Positions 1 to 9,330 of a stretch of DNA of 64,000 nt are shown one piece after another. How positions within the stretch are numbered: the stretch's first letter is position 1; every line of letters starts with the position of its first letter. The stretch comes from an uncultured Glaciecola sp. (lineage in GTDB: Bacteria > Pseudomonadota > Gammaproteobacteria > Enterobacterales > Alteromonadaceae), in the NCBI GenBank assembly GCA_937125395.1, contig CAKZLI010000060.1, positions 1 through 64,000 on the forward strand, in the 5' to 3' direction. The notes under the pieces were generated by a model, which saw nothing but the letters and a program-made list of their open reading frames with translations, did not search any database and was not told where the DNA came from. A program made the translations under genes and the position numbers.

Positions 1-52
1 AGAAATTAATTAAAAGAATTTGAATTGAACCATAAGATCAAAAAATACATAG

Positions 53-217
53 GACACGACTTTTGCCCTTTTTCAGATCAAAACCTCAATAACATTTCAC
101 AACCAAACATCTCATGAAGCTTGGCTGAAGCAGAAACATATATTCGCATGTGAATTGGCAGACATAACTAAAGATCAGAGGGTTGCTGATGCATTGAGGG
201 TTAGATATATCAGCTAA
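53..217 (+). pseudogene. 3' remnant of an HNH/AP2-type homing endonuclease gene
   Basis: The frame ending at the TAA at 215-217 encodes a tail with HEAW, QKHIFACELAD and VADALRVRY. These match the C-termini of the intact endonucleases at 36537, 55184 and 63116. Upstream, this frame has stops at 11-13, 26-28 and 50-52, and the other two frames are also closed, so the 5' part inside the window is decayed or frameshifted. The AP2-like strand before HEAW is only weakly recognisable. I read it as a dead copy of the family just upstream of the gp6 operon. The gene may have been intact further left in a relative; that cannot be seen here. Confidence 0.7.
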
Positions 218-220
218 ATA
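214..220 (+). promoter_or_regulatory. Late promoter motif CTAAATA (gp6)
   Basis: CTAAATA, 32 nt before the gp6 start and overlapping the end of the endonuclease remnant. One of 17 such sites in the window; compare T4 late TATAAATA. Confidence 0.6.
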
Positions 221-252
221 CAGTTATCAAAATAAATCACAAGGTGACAATA

Positions 253-2004
253 ATGACACAGGGTAAGATTATATCTGATGTTGATTATGATCAGTTTAAA
301 GAAAAATTAATCAAATACATGCAAGCGGATCCTCAATTCTCAGATTATGACTTCTCTGGTAGTGGCCTGAACACGATTATGAAGATTCTTGCTACGCATG
401 GTGTTCAGCAAGGCTTTATGGGTAACATGTTATTCAATGAAGCATATTTCAAAACCGCTGAGATGTATGAGAATGTGGCTTCACGATCGGCGTTCCTGTC
501 TTATACTCCTAGCTCAATGAGATCAGCTTATGCGTACGTTAATGTCAAGGTAAGGGTTGCTGATGCTAACTCACCTAATACATTAACTATCACGCCTAAT
601 ACTCGCTTTGTCGGTAATAAAGACGGCAAGCCATATTTCTTTTCCGTGTTGGGTGATGTAATATCAACCGTCAAGGATGCGAATGATGACTACCATTTTG
701 AAAATGTAAAGATACATCAAGGTAGCTGGGTAAATCAATCATATACGGTTGCTGGTGATGCCATTGACACATACGTTTTAGGTAACGAAAATGTGGACAC
801 CGAAACGCTAACTGTCAATGTTCGTGCAAGTGAAACCGACAGTACAACGACTGCTTACGCTTTATATCGATCAGCATTTGATTTAGCAAGCACCAATAAT
901 CTTTACTTTATGGAAGTGAACCGAAACGGTCTTTATACTGTAGAGTTTGGAGATGGCGTGCTCAGCAACAAGCCAGATGATCTCAATATCGTTAATGTAA
1001 AATACATGGTTACCGATGCTGAAGCCGCTAATGGTATTGGTGTCATTGAAGCGGCCTCAACAATTAATGGTTATGGCGGTATTGAAGTAACTGTGGTAGA
1101 GAAGGCATCTTCTGGTTCGACACGCGAAAGTATAGAGAGTATCAAGTTCAACGCTCCTATTGCATTTGCCAGTGGTGGTGTGGGTACTACCAGCCGAGAC
1201 TATAAAGGTCTAGTGAAGGATAGATTTCCTAGAGCCATCGCTAATTCATGGGGTGGAGAAGATAACACACCACCTCTAAACGGTTATATTGTAGTTGCTG
1301 TTAAACCACATGATAAGGAAACTTTATCGGCTCAAGAGAAAGCAGAACTTACATCATATATTGAAGACCGTAATGTGGGATCTATTCTGGCTCGTATTGT
1401 TGACGTTGACTATTACTATATCAATCTAAATATCGACGCTCAATGGAACCCAACTCAGTCTAATTTCATCGCGTCGGGCTTACGTTCGGAAATACGTTCC
1501 AAGGCCGCAGAGTACTCTAGATTACAGCTGGAAGAGTTTGGTGAAGAGTATGATAATGGTAAGATGAGTGAATTTATAAACGGTGTTGATAACTCTATAG
1601 TCAAGAATGTTATATCGGTTGAATTCGAGCGTCGATTCCTAGGTAATGATCTGGCTCCCCAGAGTGATACGCTGAAGTTTTATAAGTCCATAAAACCTTC
1701 AAGTGTTGTGGTAAGTGGCTTCACAATGGACCAAGGCTCTGATCATATCGAGATTAAAGATGATGGTAAGGGTTCTATGTTCATGTATCGCAATGGTCTA
1801 TTGGAGAGCGAAACTGTCTTCGGTTCTGTTGACTATTTGTCGGGCGTTGTTACGGTTTCCGCTCTACAAGTTCATGCGGTTGTACGTGCTGATGGTATGG
1901 TGTCGGTTAAGGCTGTAAGTGATAGCTTTGATCAGAATGTCTCAGTCGGACAGAATGTAGTTGTTAAGATCGAAGAAGTCAGCGTAAAGATCAACGGAGA
2001 ATAG
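253..2004 (+). CDS. 6: Baseplate wedge protein gp6-like
   Basis: This 583-aa protein resembles T4 gp6 (660 aa), which forms the inner iris of the baseplate and joins neighbouring wedges. The N-terminal 100 residues (DYDQFKEKLIKYM, SGLNTIMKILATHG, FMGNMLFNEAYF) are typical of gp6/J-type baseplate proteins, and the C-terminal half has the usual beta-rich assembly region. I chose ATG 253 rather than the in-frame GTG at 244 because AAGGTGA (241-247) would then be the ribosome binding site, 5 nt upstream. It follows a late promoter motif and is the first gene of the tail operon. The assignment rests on sequence pattern and position; no alignment was run. Confidence 0.8.
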   Translation: MTQGKIISDVDYDQFKEKLIKYMQADPQFSDYDFSGSGLNTIMKILATHGVQQGFMGNMLFNEAYFKTAEMYENVASRSAFLSYTPSSMRSAYAYVNVKVRVADANSPNTLTITPNTRFVGNKDGKPYFFSVLGDVISTVKDANDDYHFENVKIHQGSWVNQSYTVAGDAIDTYVLGNENVDTETLTVNVRASETDSTTTAYALYRSAFDLASTNNLYFMEVNRNGLYTVEFGDGVLSNKPDDLNIVNVKYMVTDAEAANGIGVIEAASTINGYGGIEVTVVEKASSGSTRESIESIKFNAPIAFASGGVGTTSRDYKGLVKDRFPRAIANSWGGEDNTPPLNGYIVVAVKPHDKETLSAQEKAELTSYIEDRNVGSILARIVDVDYYYINLNIDAQWNPTQSNFIASGLRSEIRSKAAEYSRLQLEEFGEEYDNGKMSEFINGVDNSIVKNVISVEFERRFLGNDLAPQSDTLKFYKSIKPSSVVVSGFTMDQGSDHIEIKDDGKGSMFMYRNGLLESETVFGSVDYLSGVVTVSALQVHAVVRADGMVSVKAVSDSFDQNVSVGQNVVVKIEEVSVKINGE

Positions 2005-2005
2005 C

Positions 2006-2710
2006 ATGATAACAGGTGATTTGGGGACTTCACAAGTCGTTCCCGCTCATTACTTTGAGGAATATCCTAAATTTGTAGAATTTATGGATCTGTACTTCAA
2101 GTTTATATATCGAGATCGTGGTGAATTACCAAAATCGATGCTTGAAGAGCTCAGTGTAGATGAAGCGAATAAAAGAGGCGTTGGTCGTGTCATGCAGGAT
2201 CAACATGCTTCACAGTCGTTGGAGCGTGAATTTGTTCCGTTATTAGATGTTGATGGTGTCCCATTTCTTGATGAAAATGATCGCCCTTTATATGTCGAAA
2301 AAGACTGGGAAGAAGATATCAATCAATGGTATGACGACCTGTCTTTTGATAAGAGTCAAACTGATGCCGATGGTTCGGTGCTTGGTAATATCGATGATGT
2401 CCGATTAATTAAGCTGCTCAAGGATATATTCGCAATACGTGGTACGCGTCATGCAATGACTTTATTCTTTACGATATTCTTCGAGGTAACTCCCACTATC
2501 GTCTATCCTCGAATGGTGATATCTAAGATTGATGACAACTTCGTATTGGATGGCGACAATACACCTCGTGATGATTATTACTTCCAAGAGTTTAGTTATG
2601 TAATACAGATGCCGATCACACTCACTGAATCACAAAAGGGTTTCTTGGCCTTTTATAAGAAATATTTCCATCCTGCTGGCTTCCAAATGTTCGTTGAAGC
2701 CACACCGTAA
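2006..2710 (+). CDS. Baseplate/tail structural protein downstream of gp6
   Basis: A 234-aa protein starting 1 nt after the gp6 stop, so probably translationally coupled (GGAG inside the gp6 3' end). It opens with a YPKFVEFMDLYFKFI helix and has a central LLKDIFAIRGTRHAM … LFFTIFFEVTP segment. From memory, such a '-IRxGT-' helix pair followed by a short beta-region is common in baseplate wedge proteins of T4-like marine phages. T4 has gp7 (1032 aa) at this place, so if this is the functional replacement it is much shorter. Role as a wedge component is inferred from position; the exact family is not certain. Confidence 0.5.
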   Translation: MITGDLGTSQVVPAHYFEEYPKFVEFMDLYFKFIYRDRGELPKSMLEELSVDEANKRGVGRVMQDQHASQSLEREFVPLLDVDGVPFLDENDRPLYVEKDWEEDINQWYDDLSFDKSQTDADGSVLGNIDDVRLIKLLKDIFAIRGTRHAMTLFFTIFFEVTPTIVYPRMVISKIDDNFVLDGDNTPRDDYYFQEFSYVIQMPITLTESQKGFLAFYKKYFHPAGFQMFVEATP

Positions 2711-2731
2711 CACTCCTTTCTCAAATAAAGC

Positions 2732-2738
2732 CTAAGTA
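2732..2738 (+). promoter_or_regulatory. Late promoter motif CTAAGTA (tail fibre)
   Basis: CTAAGTA 31 nt before the start of the S74-domain fibre gene, in the short gap after 2710. Confidence 0.6.
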
Positions 2739-2769
2739 ATATCATTTATACATCGTAAAGGATATTAAC

Positions 2770-3789
2770 ATGGCAAAGGTCAGCAAGAGTTGGTTCACTC
2801 GCTTTGGTATTGACGTGGAAGGAGACAGTACGCTCGCGGACACTGTCAACTTTCTAGGTAGTATTACATTCGGAGCTGCTGGGCGTTTCTTCGCTCCAGC
2901 TGGTTCCGGCACTGGTGGTGCAACCAACCAACTTCGAATCTCCACATTCACAAACCAATTAGAAATTTATCGTAATGGGGCATGGTCTCCAGCCGTAATC
3001 AACGCCCTCCGTTGGGATAACGCCAACACGAGATTTCGTGGCGATAATGGTGCTGGTGAGTTAACAATACCCCATGTATCGAATACAGGTAATTTAGAGA
3101 ATGTGAACCGTGTTAGAACCACCGAGCGCGGAACTTCCAATTCTCCAGCTCTTTCATGCGGAGACAACACAAACAGTGGGTATTGGGCTGCGTCAGCGAC
3201 TCAGTTAGATTTTGGTGTAAATGGTTCTAGACGTTATCAGCATCTAGATAACGCAACCAACATGTTTATTGGTGGAACTCAAGTAAGTCGCATCACATCA
3301 ACTTTGAGCACCTTCCATGTTGCGTCTGCTTTTAATTCCACTATAACTGTCACTGGAACCTCAACGTTTAACGGAACCACAGTACAGAATGCGCTTGCTA
3401 CATTTAATGCGGCCTTAACGGTTGCGTCAGGAGACTTAACAGTCAGCACAGGTCGAATTTTAGCTGGTTCTAATGTTGTTGCATACTCAGACAAACGTAT
3501 TAAATCTGATATCAAGACAGTGTCTAATGCTCTACAGCTAGTTAATTCTATGCGTGGTGTTGAATATGACAACTTACTAACAGGTGCTCATGAATTTGGA
3601 TTCATCGCACAGGAAGTGCAAGAAGTTAACGAAAGTCTTGTAGTTCATGCCGGAGATGTAGTATTATTGGACGGTTCAAAGGTCAATGATACGAAAGCTG
3701 TATCGTATACAAATGTTATTCCGCTGTTGGTTGAATCAATCAAACAACTAACGAAGGAATTGGAAGAATTAAAGGGGAATAAACAATGA
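2770..3789 (+). CDS. Tail fibre/spike with C-terminal S74 intramolecular chaperone
   Basis: A 339-aa protein. The last ~100 residues are a peptidase_S74 (endosialidase-type) chaperone: SDKRIKSDIKTV near residue 240, then GFIAQEVQEV and a closing helix (VIPLLVESIKQLTKELEEL). In this family the chaperone trimerises the fibre and then cuts itself off at the Ser of the SDKR-like motif. The preceding region is rich in T, S, N and G, with short beta repeats typical of trimeric fibre shafts. It overlaps the next fibre gene by 4 nt (ATGA), so the two are probably made together. Receptor specificity cannot be read from the sequence. Confidence 0.85.
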   Translation: MAKVSKSWFTRFGIDVEGDSTLADTVNFLGSITFGAAGRFFAPAGSGTGGATNQLRISTFTNQLEIYRNGAWSPAVINALRWDNANTRFRGDNGAGELTIPHVSNTGNLENVNRVRTTERGTSNSPALSCGDNTNSGYWAASATQLDFGVNGSRRYQHLDNATNMFIGGTQVSRITSTLSTFHVASAFNSTITVTGTSTFNGTTVQNALATFNAALTVASGDLTVSTGRILAGSNVVAYSDKRIKSDIKTVSNALQLVNSMRGVEYDNLLTGAHEFGFIAQEVQEVNESLVVHAGDVVLLDGSKVNDTKAVSYTNVIPLLVESIKQLTKELEELKGNKQ

Positions 3790-6700
3790 TCCCACATACA
3801 GGTGATATAACCTTAGAGCAAATCGGCAATGAGTTTGGTGTCCCCGGACCACAGATTGCACTTGATATGCTCTATGCTGGAGGAGCTTACGTTCCAGCAA
3901 ATCAGATTCGAAATGCTTCTAACGCTCAGGCGTTGGTTGACGGATTGCAATTCAACGAACCAGTACCGAGTAGTGGACAAATATCTCTTGCGAATTTTCA
4001 TGGAATCACAATGCCGATAGACATGTCGTCTATGATGCCTACCAGCTCGGTGCGAGGTGGAACTTTGGATGATGGCACAAGATTCGAAATGGAATTTGGA
4101 ACAGACGGCACGAACGCTTTCTGTCAGTTCTATGTTAATGGAGTTGCAGACACAAGGTTTGAGCTCCCAACAGACTCGCTGTTAGGTGATTCGATAGACG
4201 TCAAGGTAATTCCAAACGCGGTCTCTAACTTTGTTGTTATGTCGGGAGGGGCGATCGTTGATGAATGGTTCGAAATCGAAGTGGGTAAGTCTCCACGCTT
4301 TGGTGTCTTCGCACTCAACAACGAAAACTTGTTTACATTCTTTGATATCGAATATCGTCAGACAAGCATGCCGTCTAATACTTTAACTGACAGAATCACT
4401 TTAACGGCAACCAACACCTCAGATGATCCTGACTGGGGTACGTTGCCATACAGTTATGGAAATGTTAATAAAGCTGCTGGAAACACATCAGTATCCGTTG
4501 TGCTTAATGCTCTGACGTGGGATCTATTGCTTAATGGCGTTATCGAACGTGGTGGTATTGAGATATCATCTAGCAACCAGAATGAAGTTAGCTATAGTAT
4601 CATCTCGGGTAACTTGGATATTAATCCATCTGGTCTTTTACCTGATACTTGGCATAGAATGCATACCGATGGTGCTGTTGAATTGGGCGTCAGTTGTGAT
4701 GTGTTGGGGTCTGATTCACTGGTGATGGATCTGAGCTTCCGTTACGGTCCAAACCTGAAGACAGTACGTGTTGAATTTACGGTTGATAATGTATTCTCTC
4801 AGGATATTACATTTACTAATCCTCCATCAGAAAGTAAGGTTAGTATCGAGCGTCTGGAAAGTAAGCGTAATGAATTACTACTGCGTCAAGACAACGGTGA
4901 GTACTTTTATACTTTCGGTGACGGTGGGGCAAGTACAGGTGATGTGATTGACTTTAATGGTAATTTATGGTATGAATTCCCAAGGTGGAAAACAACGACT
5001 AACTTCACTGTAAGTTTCGTATACCATGCGACCGCGACCGCCAAGAGGTTGTTTGGTCGAACCACTTTAAATGGCGAATCCGAACAATCATTTGGATGTT
5101 ATCATCAGGATGGTTCCTTGTATATTCGCGGTGTGGCAGGTAATCGAATTTTTGGTGGGTCGCTTGGACTGAATGCGGATCATGTAATAGAGATATCATT
5201 TACACCAGCAAATATTAATGTAATCGCTAATGGAACAAGCTTAGGGACAGTCACTAATGACGTACAAACGTCATCCGACTTCATTGATGCCATTGGATCC
5301 TACGGAAACAACCAAGACATGTTTGAAGGACATATAACTGATTTTAAGATCGTTGATGATCTAACTGACGAAACAGTATGTCATTACCCGATGAGACATA
5401 ATATCCAAAGCACTTATCCTGAACCTTTGGCTATCATGACCAACCCAAATGACACCCGTACTTCATTAGTGATAGTTGATGAACGAGCTGATCAGTCGAA
5501 ATCGTTGATGGCAAACAACTATGAAGCTGACACCAACTACAGGTTTTCGCCTTATCTAGGTGAAGGTGTTCGTTGTCAGGTTAATGACAATGGGACGCAA
5601 GGATTCCTAATACCTAGACGTAAACCAATGTATTTGTGGGTGAAACTTGAAGGTGGCGACAAAAAGAACGTAAACGAACGTGTTATAATCGATGCTGGCA
5701 ATACTAAAATATCGATATCTGCTGTTGGTGGATGGAATGTTGTTGGTGATGTTAACAGATTGCTTATCAACAGACAGGACATACCACACAACACTTTCGT
5801 TGACCCAAATCTATACGATGAATGGTTTGAGATATTGTTGGATGTATCGCAAGACATCACTGTCATGAATATAGGTAGCGCTACTCCATCATTGGCAATG
5901 AATGGAATTATTCAGTCTGTTTCGATGTTGGACGAGTCGGCACCGATCACAACGTTTGTAGAACACTATCATGAGTTTGATCGTGAGGCTTTAGTTGTTG
6001 ACGCTAAGGCTATCATGGATATATCACCCAATCCAATTAAAAACGGTTCATTTGATTATGGTCGTGATGGATGGGCGGGTGAAGCGACGTGGGTTGCGTC
6101 CAATGGCTCACTGCAACTCACCCCATACGACGGTGTTACTTACAAGGAAATATATCAAGAACTGTCCATCAGTCAGGGTGATATTATCGAGATTGAATAC
6201 AGACATAATGGTGATGTTTCAATTGGAGCTCACCTCCAAGGTGTGGATTATATCGCCCATCCATTACCTAAAAATGTCACTGGTAAGTTCCTGATCACCG
6301 CAACACAGGACGCACACACCATTCGAATGCACAGGGATTTCGCTGATCAGGAATCTGGTTTACGAGGTATCGATGTCGAGCTATATAGTGTTCGTGTGGT
6401 TCGTGATGGCGTTCGTGTTACTGGTGGTGCATTGCCTAATCCGATTCTAATACCTAACTCCATAACCTCTAATTATGATTGGTTAAGTCTTGGTAACTTT
6501 GGTACTGGTAACTTGGAATATAAACGAACTCATACTACAGGTGTGGCGGCAGACCCCAATATTGCATGGACTGATGTGGTTGGTGAGACGACTGATAGAG
6601 TCAACGCAACTTCGATAGCGAGAACAATACTACCGAATGGTCAGCAAACGACCAATAGCGGATATACAATGGAATTCAGACAGAAAGTTAGACCTTCTAA

Positions 6701-9233
6701 TTCATTGACTCGCAATATATCGCTTGAGTCGCAAAACAGAGGTTTTGCGGTTGGTGCACTAACAACTGTCGGTCTGGACACAACTATCACTCATCCCACA
6801 AATGATGATAGCCTACCAAACCTTAATGTTGGTTTCCGTCTGAGAGTTTCTGGTGACAATTTAGTATTCGATGAACTTAAAGGTAATGTATATTCGAATC
6901 CGATCATTATGTCAACTGACAATGTTCAGTATGAAGCTAAGGTTGAAATCATACAGAATTCAAACCTTGTTTTGGAAGGCTATTTGCCAGATCAGTGGAT
7001 TGACATTGATGTTGCTGGAATCGAGGGTGTCTTGCATCATGCTTGGGAAACTCCACTTAACACTGTAGTTTCTGGTGGTTATCGCGTTGATGTTCGTCAG
7101 AAAAATAATCACAGCAACAACGCTGTCCATATTTTCACGATGCAATCAACCAACTTACTTCAACGTGTTGCATGGAATCCAAAGTTAGGTGCCGACAACA
7201 CTAACTTCCAGTTACTCGAATCGTCGCCAACGACACATAATATCAAGATGCATGGGAAAGCTGAAACTGATATCATGTTCGATCAACATTACCGTCATGG
7301 TGTAGCCACCTCGAACACATTACAGGCGGCAGATGTTGACGTTGGCTCTAGTGTTGGATTAGAGTTCTTCCTAAGAAACGGCGAAAATTACGTGTCGTTG
7401 ATTAGAAACGACCAACCTACAGATCATTCGTTCATTGTGGGTGACCTGAGTAATGCTCTTGCAGGTCGCAATGAGTCTTGGTTGGGTAGTGGTAGTATCG
7501 ACATTAGAATTACACAGCTGACAACCAATGCTAATTTGACGTTTAGGAACTTGGTCGACAATACATGGACAACAATATCAGAAACACCAAATGAAAATGG
7601 TCTTTTTGGTATGGTTAAGGGCGGACATGGGGTAACGCTCAGCGTCGATGACACAACACAAACGAGTGTTACTGTTCGGTTAGAGATACGCTCTGCTATC
7701 AGCTCGCAAGACCAGCCTGTTAATGTGGATGTAACCCTTAACTTGAAAGGTGGTGTGGTAAGTTCAGTTGACAACCAAACGATAACCTCTCTGGGTGACA
7801 ATATGCCATTTACCTCTATCGGTAATGACACAGTTCACGGCGATATTAGCTTCCATAGAGCTCAAAATACTTTTAACGTGGTTAACCGTATTGACGATAC
7901 CTATCAAACATATAATGGTTGGATACAGGACAATTCGTCTGATTTATTTATCGTTATAACATCAATGACTCAACTGTATTCCGGAACCAACATTACATTC
8001 GGTGACCAGAATGGTAACGACTTGGTTGTTGGTAAGATTTATAAAATGGGTCAGTGGACAGACCAGAGAACCGATTTTGATGCACTCACTAACATAAGGA
8101 CAACAAGTGCGGTTCCGGCTGACTCGATCGGTGCTGTGTCGATTAAATATAAGGTCTTCCCGATATGGGATATGGATTATGACACTGCTTTAGAATATGA
8201 AGTTGTGGTTGGTCGCAGCAGGATAGCAGATGCGGTTCCAACGTTCATGGCAACCTTAGCTGATGCTTCTTTCCATACGGCTCCAGACCAAATATCAGAT
8301 CCAGCTTCATATAGCTGTGGTATGCGTATATGGGATGATGGCAACAACCTAATGGGACAGCATTTAGATGAGGCTGGTAACTTAACAGGGTCATCAGTTA
8401 TACTTCATGCTGATGTAGAGGGTATGATGGTCAGGGTTACATTCCCTACTAACCTACCGTCTCATCGATATAATGACCCAACTTCAGCCGTTGATCCAAG
8501 TGATGCTGAAAATGGTGAGTGGACTATACTGAAAGCTGGAGATGTAATTAATTATCGCTATGGTGTTGATTCAAACACGACCCAAACGGCTGATGTGTTG
8601 GTTGATATCTCTCGCTTAACGACAGCAAACCACCTAACAACGTACACGCGAGATACTGTTAGGACTAACTGGAGATTCAATCCAAACAACTTACTGTCAG
8701 TTAATACAACGCCGTTTTCGATAACTCAGGTGAACAAAGTTGCAACAACACAGTATACACATGTAACAAATATTAGTCTACGATACAATCCAGCAACACA
8801 CGTATTGCAGTTCTATACTTGGGGAGGGACAGGCGGAACTCACGCTCCTGTCACAACCATAACCACATTATCTGCTGCTATAGAAGATGACTGTGAGTTC
8901 AGTTGGAGGCTGACCTATTTAAATAAACAGGTAGGTGGCCACAGCGCCGAGATATCACCAACTTCTCGGCGCTGGTATGATATAGACAAACAAGTACCTA
9001 ATGAGAGCATAGTCTCTCTGAATAATTGGTATAGCTTCCCGTTTGGTGCTTGGGACAACAATCTTATCGTTGCTGATGACAACAACTGGAGAGTTTCCCG
9101 ACATAACATTGCCAATTTCCTACCAAGAGGTGGTCAAACATACACGGCAACATTCGAGATGTGGTTGAGAAGAAAAAGTAATCCAGATGTTATATACAAA
9201 AAGGCCATAACATTAAACATGAAACGTACATAA
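3786..9233 (+). CDS. Giant tail fibre / adhesin-like virion protein (1815 aa)
   Basis: A 1815-aa protein coupled to the S74 fibre by an ATGA overlap. The first ~75 residues (GDITLEQIGNEFG … PSSGQISLANFHG) have the look of a phage tail-protein N-terminal attachment module. Behind it are many beta-sandwich-like segments. One around residues 395-535 (WYEFPR … HVIEISFTPANINVIANG … GHITDFKIVDD) looks like a LamG/concanavalin-type lectin fold. One around residues 750-865 (NGSFDYGRDGWAGEATW …) resembles a carbohydrate-binding jelly roll. No enzymatic motif was recognised. Likely the long host-recognition fibre or a whisker of the baseplate. A strong GC-rich inverted repeat lies inside the gene near its 3' end (8942-8974). 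Confidence 0.65.
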   Translation: MIPHTGDITLEQIGNEFGVPGPQIALDMLYAGGAYVPANQIRNASNAQALVDGLQFNEPVPSSGQISLANFHGITMPIDMSSMMPTSSVRGGTLDDGTRFEMEFGTDGTNAFCQFYVNGVADTRFELPTDSLLGDSIDVKVIPNAVSNFVVMSGGAIVDEWFEIEVGKSPRFGVFALNNENLFTFFDIEYRQTSMPSNTLTDRITLTATNTSDDPDWGTLPYSYGNVNKAAGNTSVSVVLNALTWDLLLNGVIERGGIEISSSNQNEVSYSIISGNLDINPSGLLPDTWHRMHTDGAVELGVSCDVLGSDSLVMDLSFRYGPNLKTVRVEFTVDNVFSQDITFTNPPSESKVSIERLESKRNELLLRQDNGEYFYTFGDGGASTGDVIDFNGNLWYEFPRWKTTTNFTVSFVYHATATAKRLFGRTTLNGESEQSFGCYHQDGSLYIRGVAGNRIFGGSLGLNADHVIEISFTPANINVIANGTSLGTVTNDVQTSSDFIDAIGSYGNNQDMFEGHITDFKIVDDLTDETVCHYPMRHNIQSTYPEPLAIMTNPNDTRTSLVIVDERADQSKSLMANNYEADTNYRFSPYLGEGVRCQVNDNGTQGFLIPRRKPMYLWVKLEGGDKKNVNERVIIDAGNTKISISAVGGWNVVGDVNRLLINRQDIPHNTFVDPNLYDEWFEILLDVSQDITVMNIGSATPSLAMNGIIQSVSMLDESAPITTFVEHYHEFDREALVVDAKAIMDISPNPIKNGSFDYGRDGWAGEATWVASNGSLQLTPYDGVTYKEIYQELSISQGDIIEIEYRHNGDVSIGAHLQGVDYIAHPLPKNVTGKFLITATQDAHTIRMHRDFADQESGLRGIDVELYSVRVVRDGVRVTGGALPNPILIPNSITSNYDWLSLGNFGTGNLEYKRTHTTGVAADPNIAWTDVVGETTDRVNATSIARTILPNGQQTTNSGYTMEFRQKVRPSNSLTRNISLESQNRGFAVGALTTVGLDTTITHPTNDDSLPNLNVGFRLRVSGDNLVFDELKGNVYSNPIIMSTDNVQYEAKVEIIQNSNLVLEGYLPDQWIDIDVAGIEGVLHHAWETPLNTVVSGGYRVDVRQKNNHSNNAVHIFTMQSTNLLQRVAWNPKLGADNTNFQLLESSPTTHNIKMHGKAETDIMFDQHYRHGVATSNTLQAADVDVGSSVGLEFFLRNGENYVSLIRNDQPTDHSFIVGDLSNALAGRNESWLGSGSIDIRITQLTTNANLTFRNLVDNTWTTISETPNENGLFGMVKGGHGVTLSVDDTTQTSVTVRLEIRSAISSQDQPVNVDVTLNLKGGVVSSVDNQTITSLGDNMPFTSIGNDTVHGDISFHRAQNTFNVVNRIDDTYQTYNGWIQDNSSDLFIVITSMTQLYSGTNITFGDQNGNDLVVGKIYKMGQWTDQRTDFDALTNIRTTSAVPADSIGAVSIKYKVFPIWDMDYDTALEYEVVVGRSRIADAVPTFMATLADASFHTAPDQISDPASYSCGMRIWDDGNNLMGQHLDEAGNLTGSSVILHADVEGMMVRVTFPTNLPSHRYNDPTSAVDPSDAENGEWTILKAGDVINYRYGVDSNTTQTADVLVDISRLTTANHLTTYTRDTVRTNWRFNPNNLLSVNTTPFSITQVNKVATTQYTHVTNISLRYNPATHVLQFYTWGGTGGTHAPVTTITTLSAAIEDDCEFSWRLTYLNKQVGGHSAEISPTSRRWYDIDKQVPNESIVSLNNWYSFPFGAWDNNLIVADDNNWRVSRHNIANFLPRGGQTYTATFEMWLRRKSNPDVIYKKAITLNMKRT
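8942..8974 (+). repeat. GC-rich inverted repeat inside the fibre gene
   Basis: Perfect 11-bp arms CAGCGCCGAGA (8942-8952) and TCTCGGCGCTG (8964-8974) with an 11-nt loop, in otherwise AT-rich coding sequence. Confidence 0.7.
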
Positions 9234-9237
9234 CTAC

Positions 9238-9266
9238 AAGGAGGCCTTCGGGCTTCCTTTTCTTTT
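9238..9266 (+). terminator. Rho-independent terminator after the giant fibre gene
   Basis: AAGGAGGCC-TTCG-GGCTTCCTT stem-loop followed by TTCTTTT. The same hairpin type recurs at 27184, 48351, 53374 and 62594. Confidence 0.85.
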
Positions 9267-9291
9267 GACCTTGGTTTATGAATAATTTCGG

Positions 9292-9298
9292 CTAAGTA
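9292..9298 (+). promoter_or_regulatory. Late promoter motif CTAAGTA (DUF4815 gene)
   Basis: CTAAGTA 32 nt before ATG 9331, directly after the terminator. Confidence 0.6.
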
Positions 9299-9330
9299 GA
9301 AGTATTATTGAAAAGAAGGTGGTATGACAG

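Noticed and set aside
7424..7831. 135-aa minus-strand ORF inside the giant fibre gene
   Set aside because: Shadow frame of a long, well supported gene; no SD or protein-like pattern.
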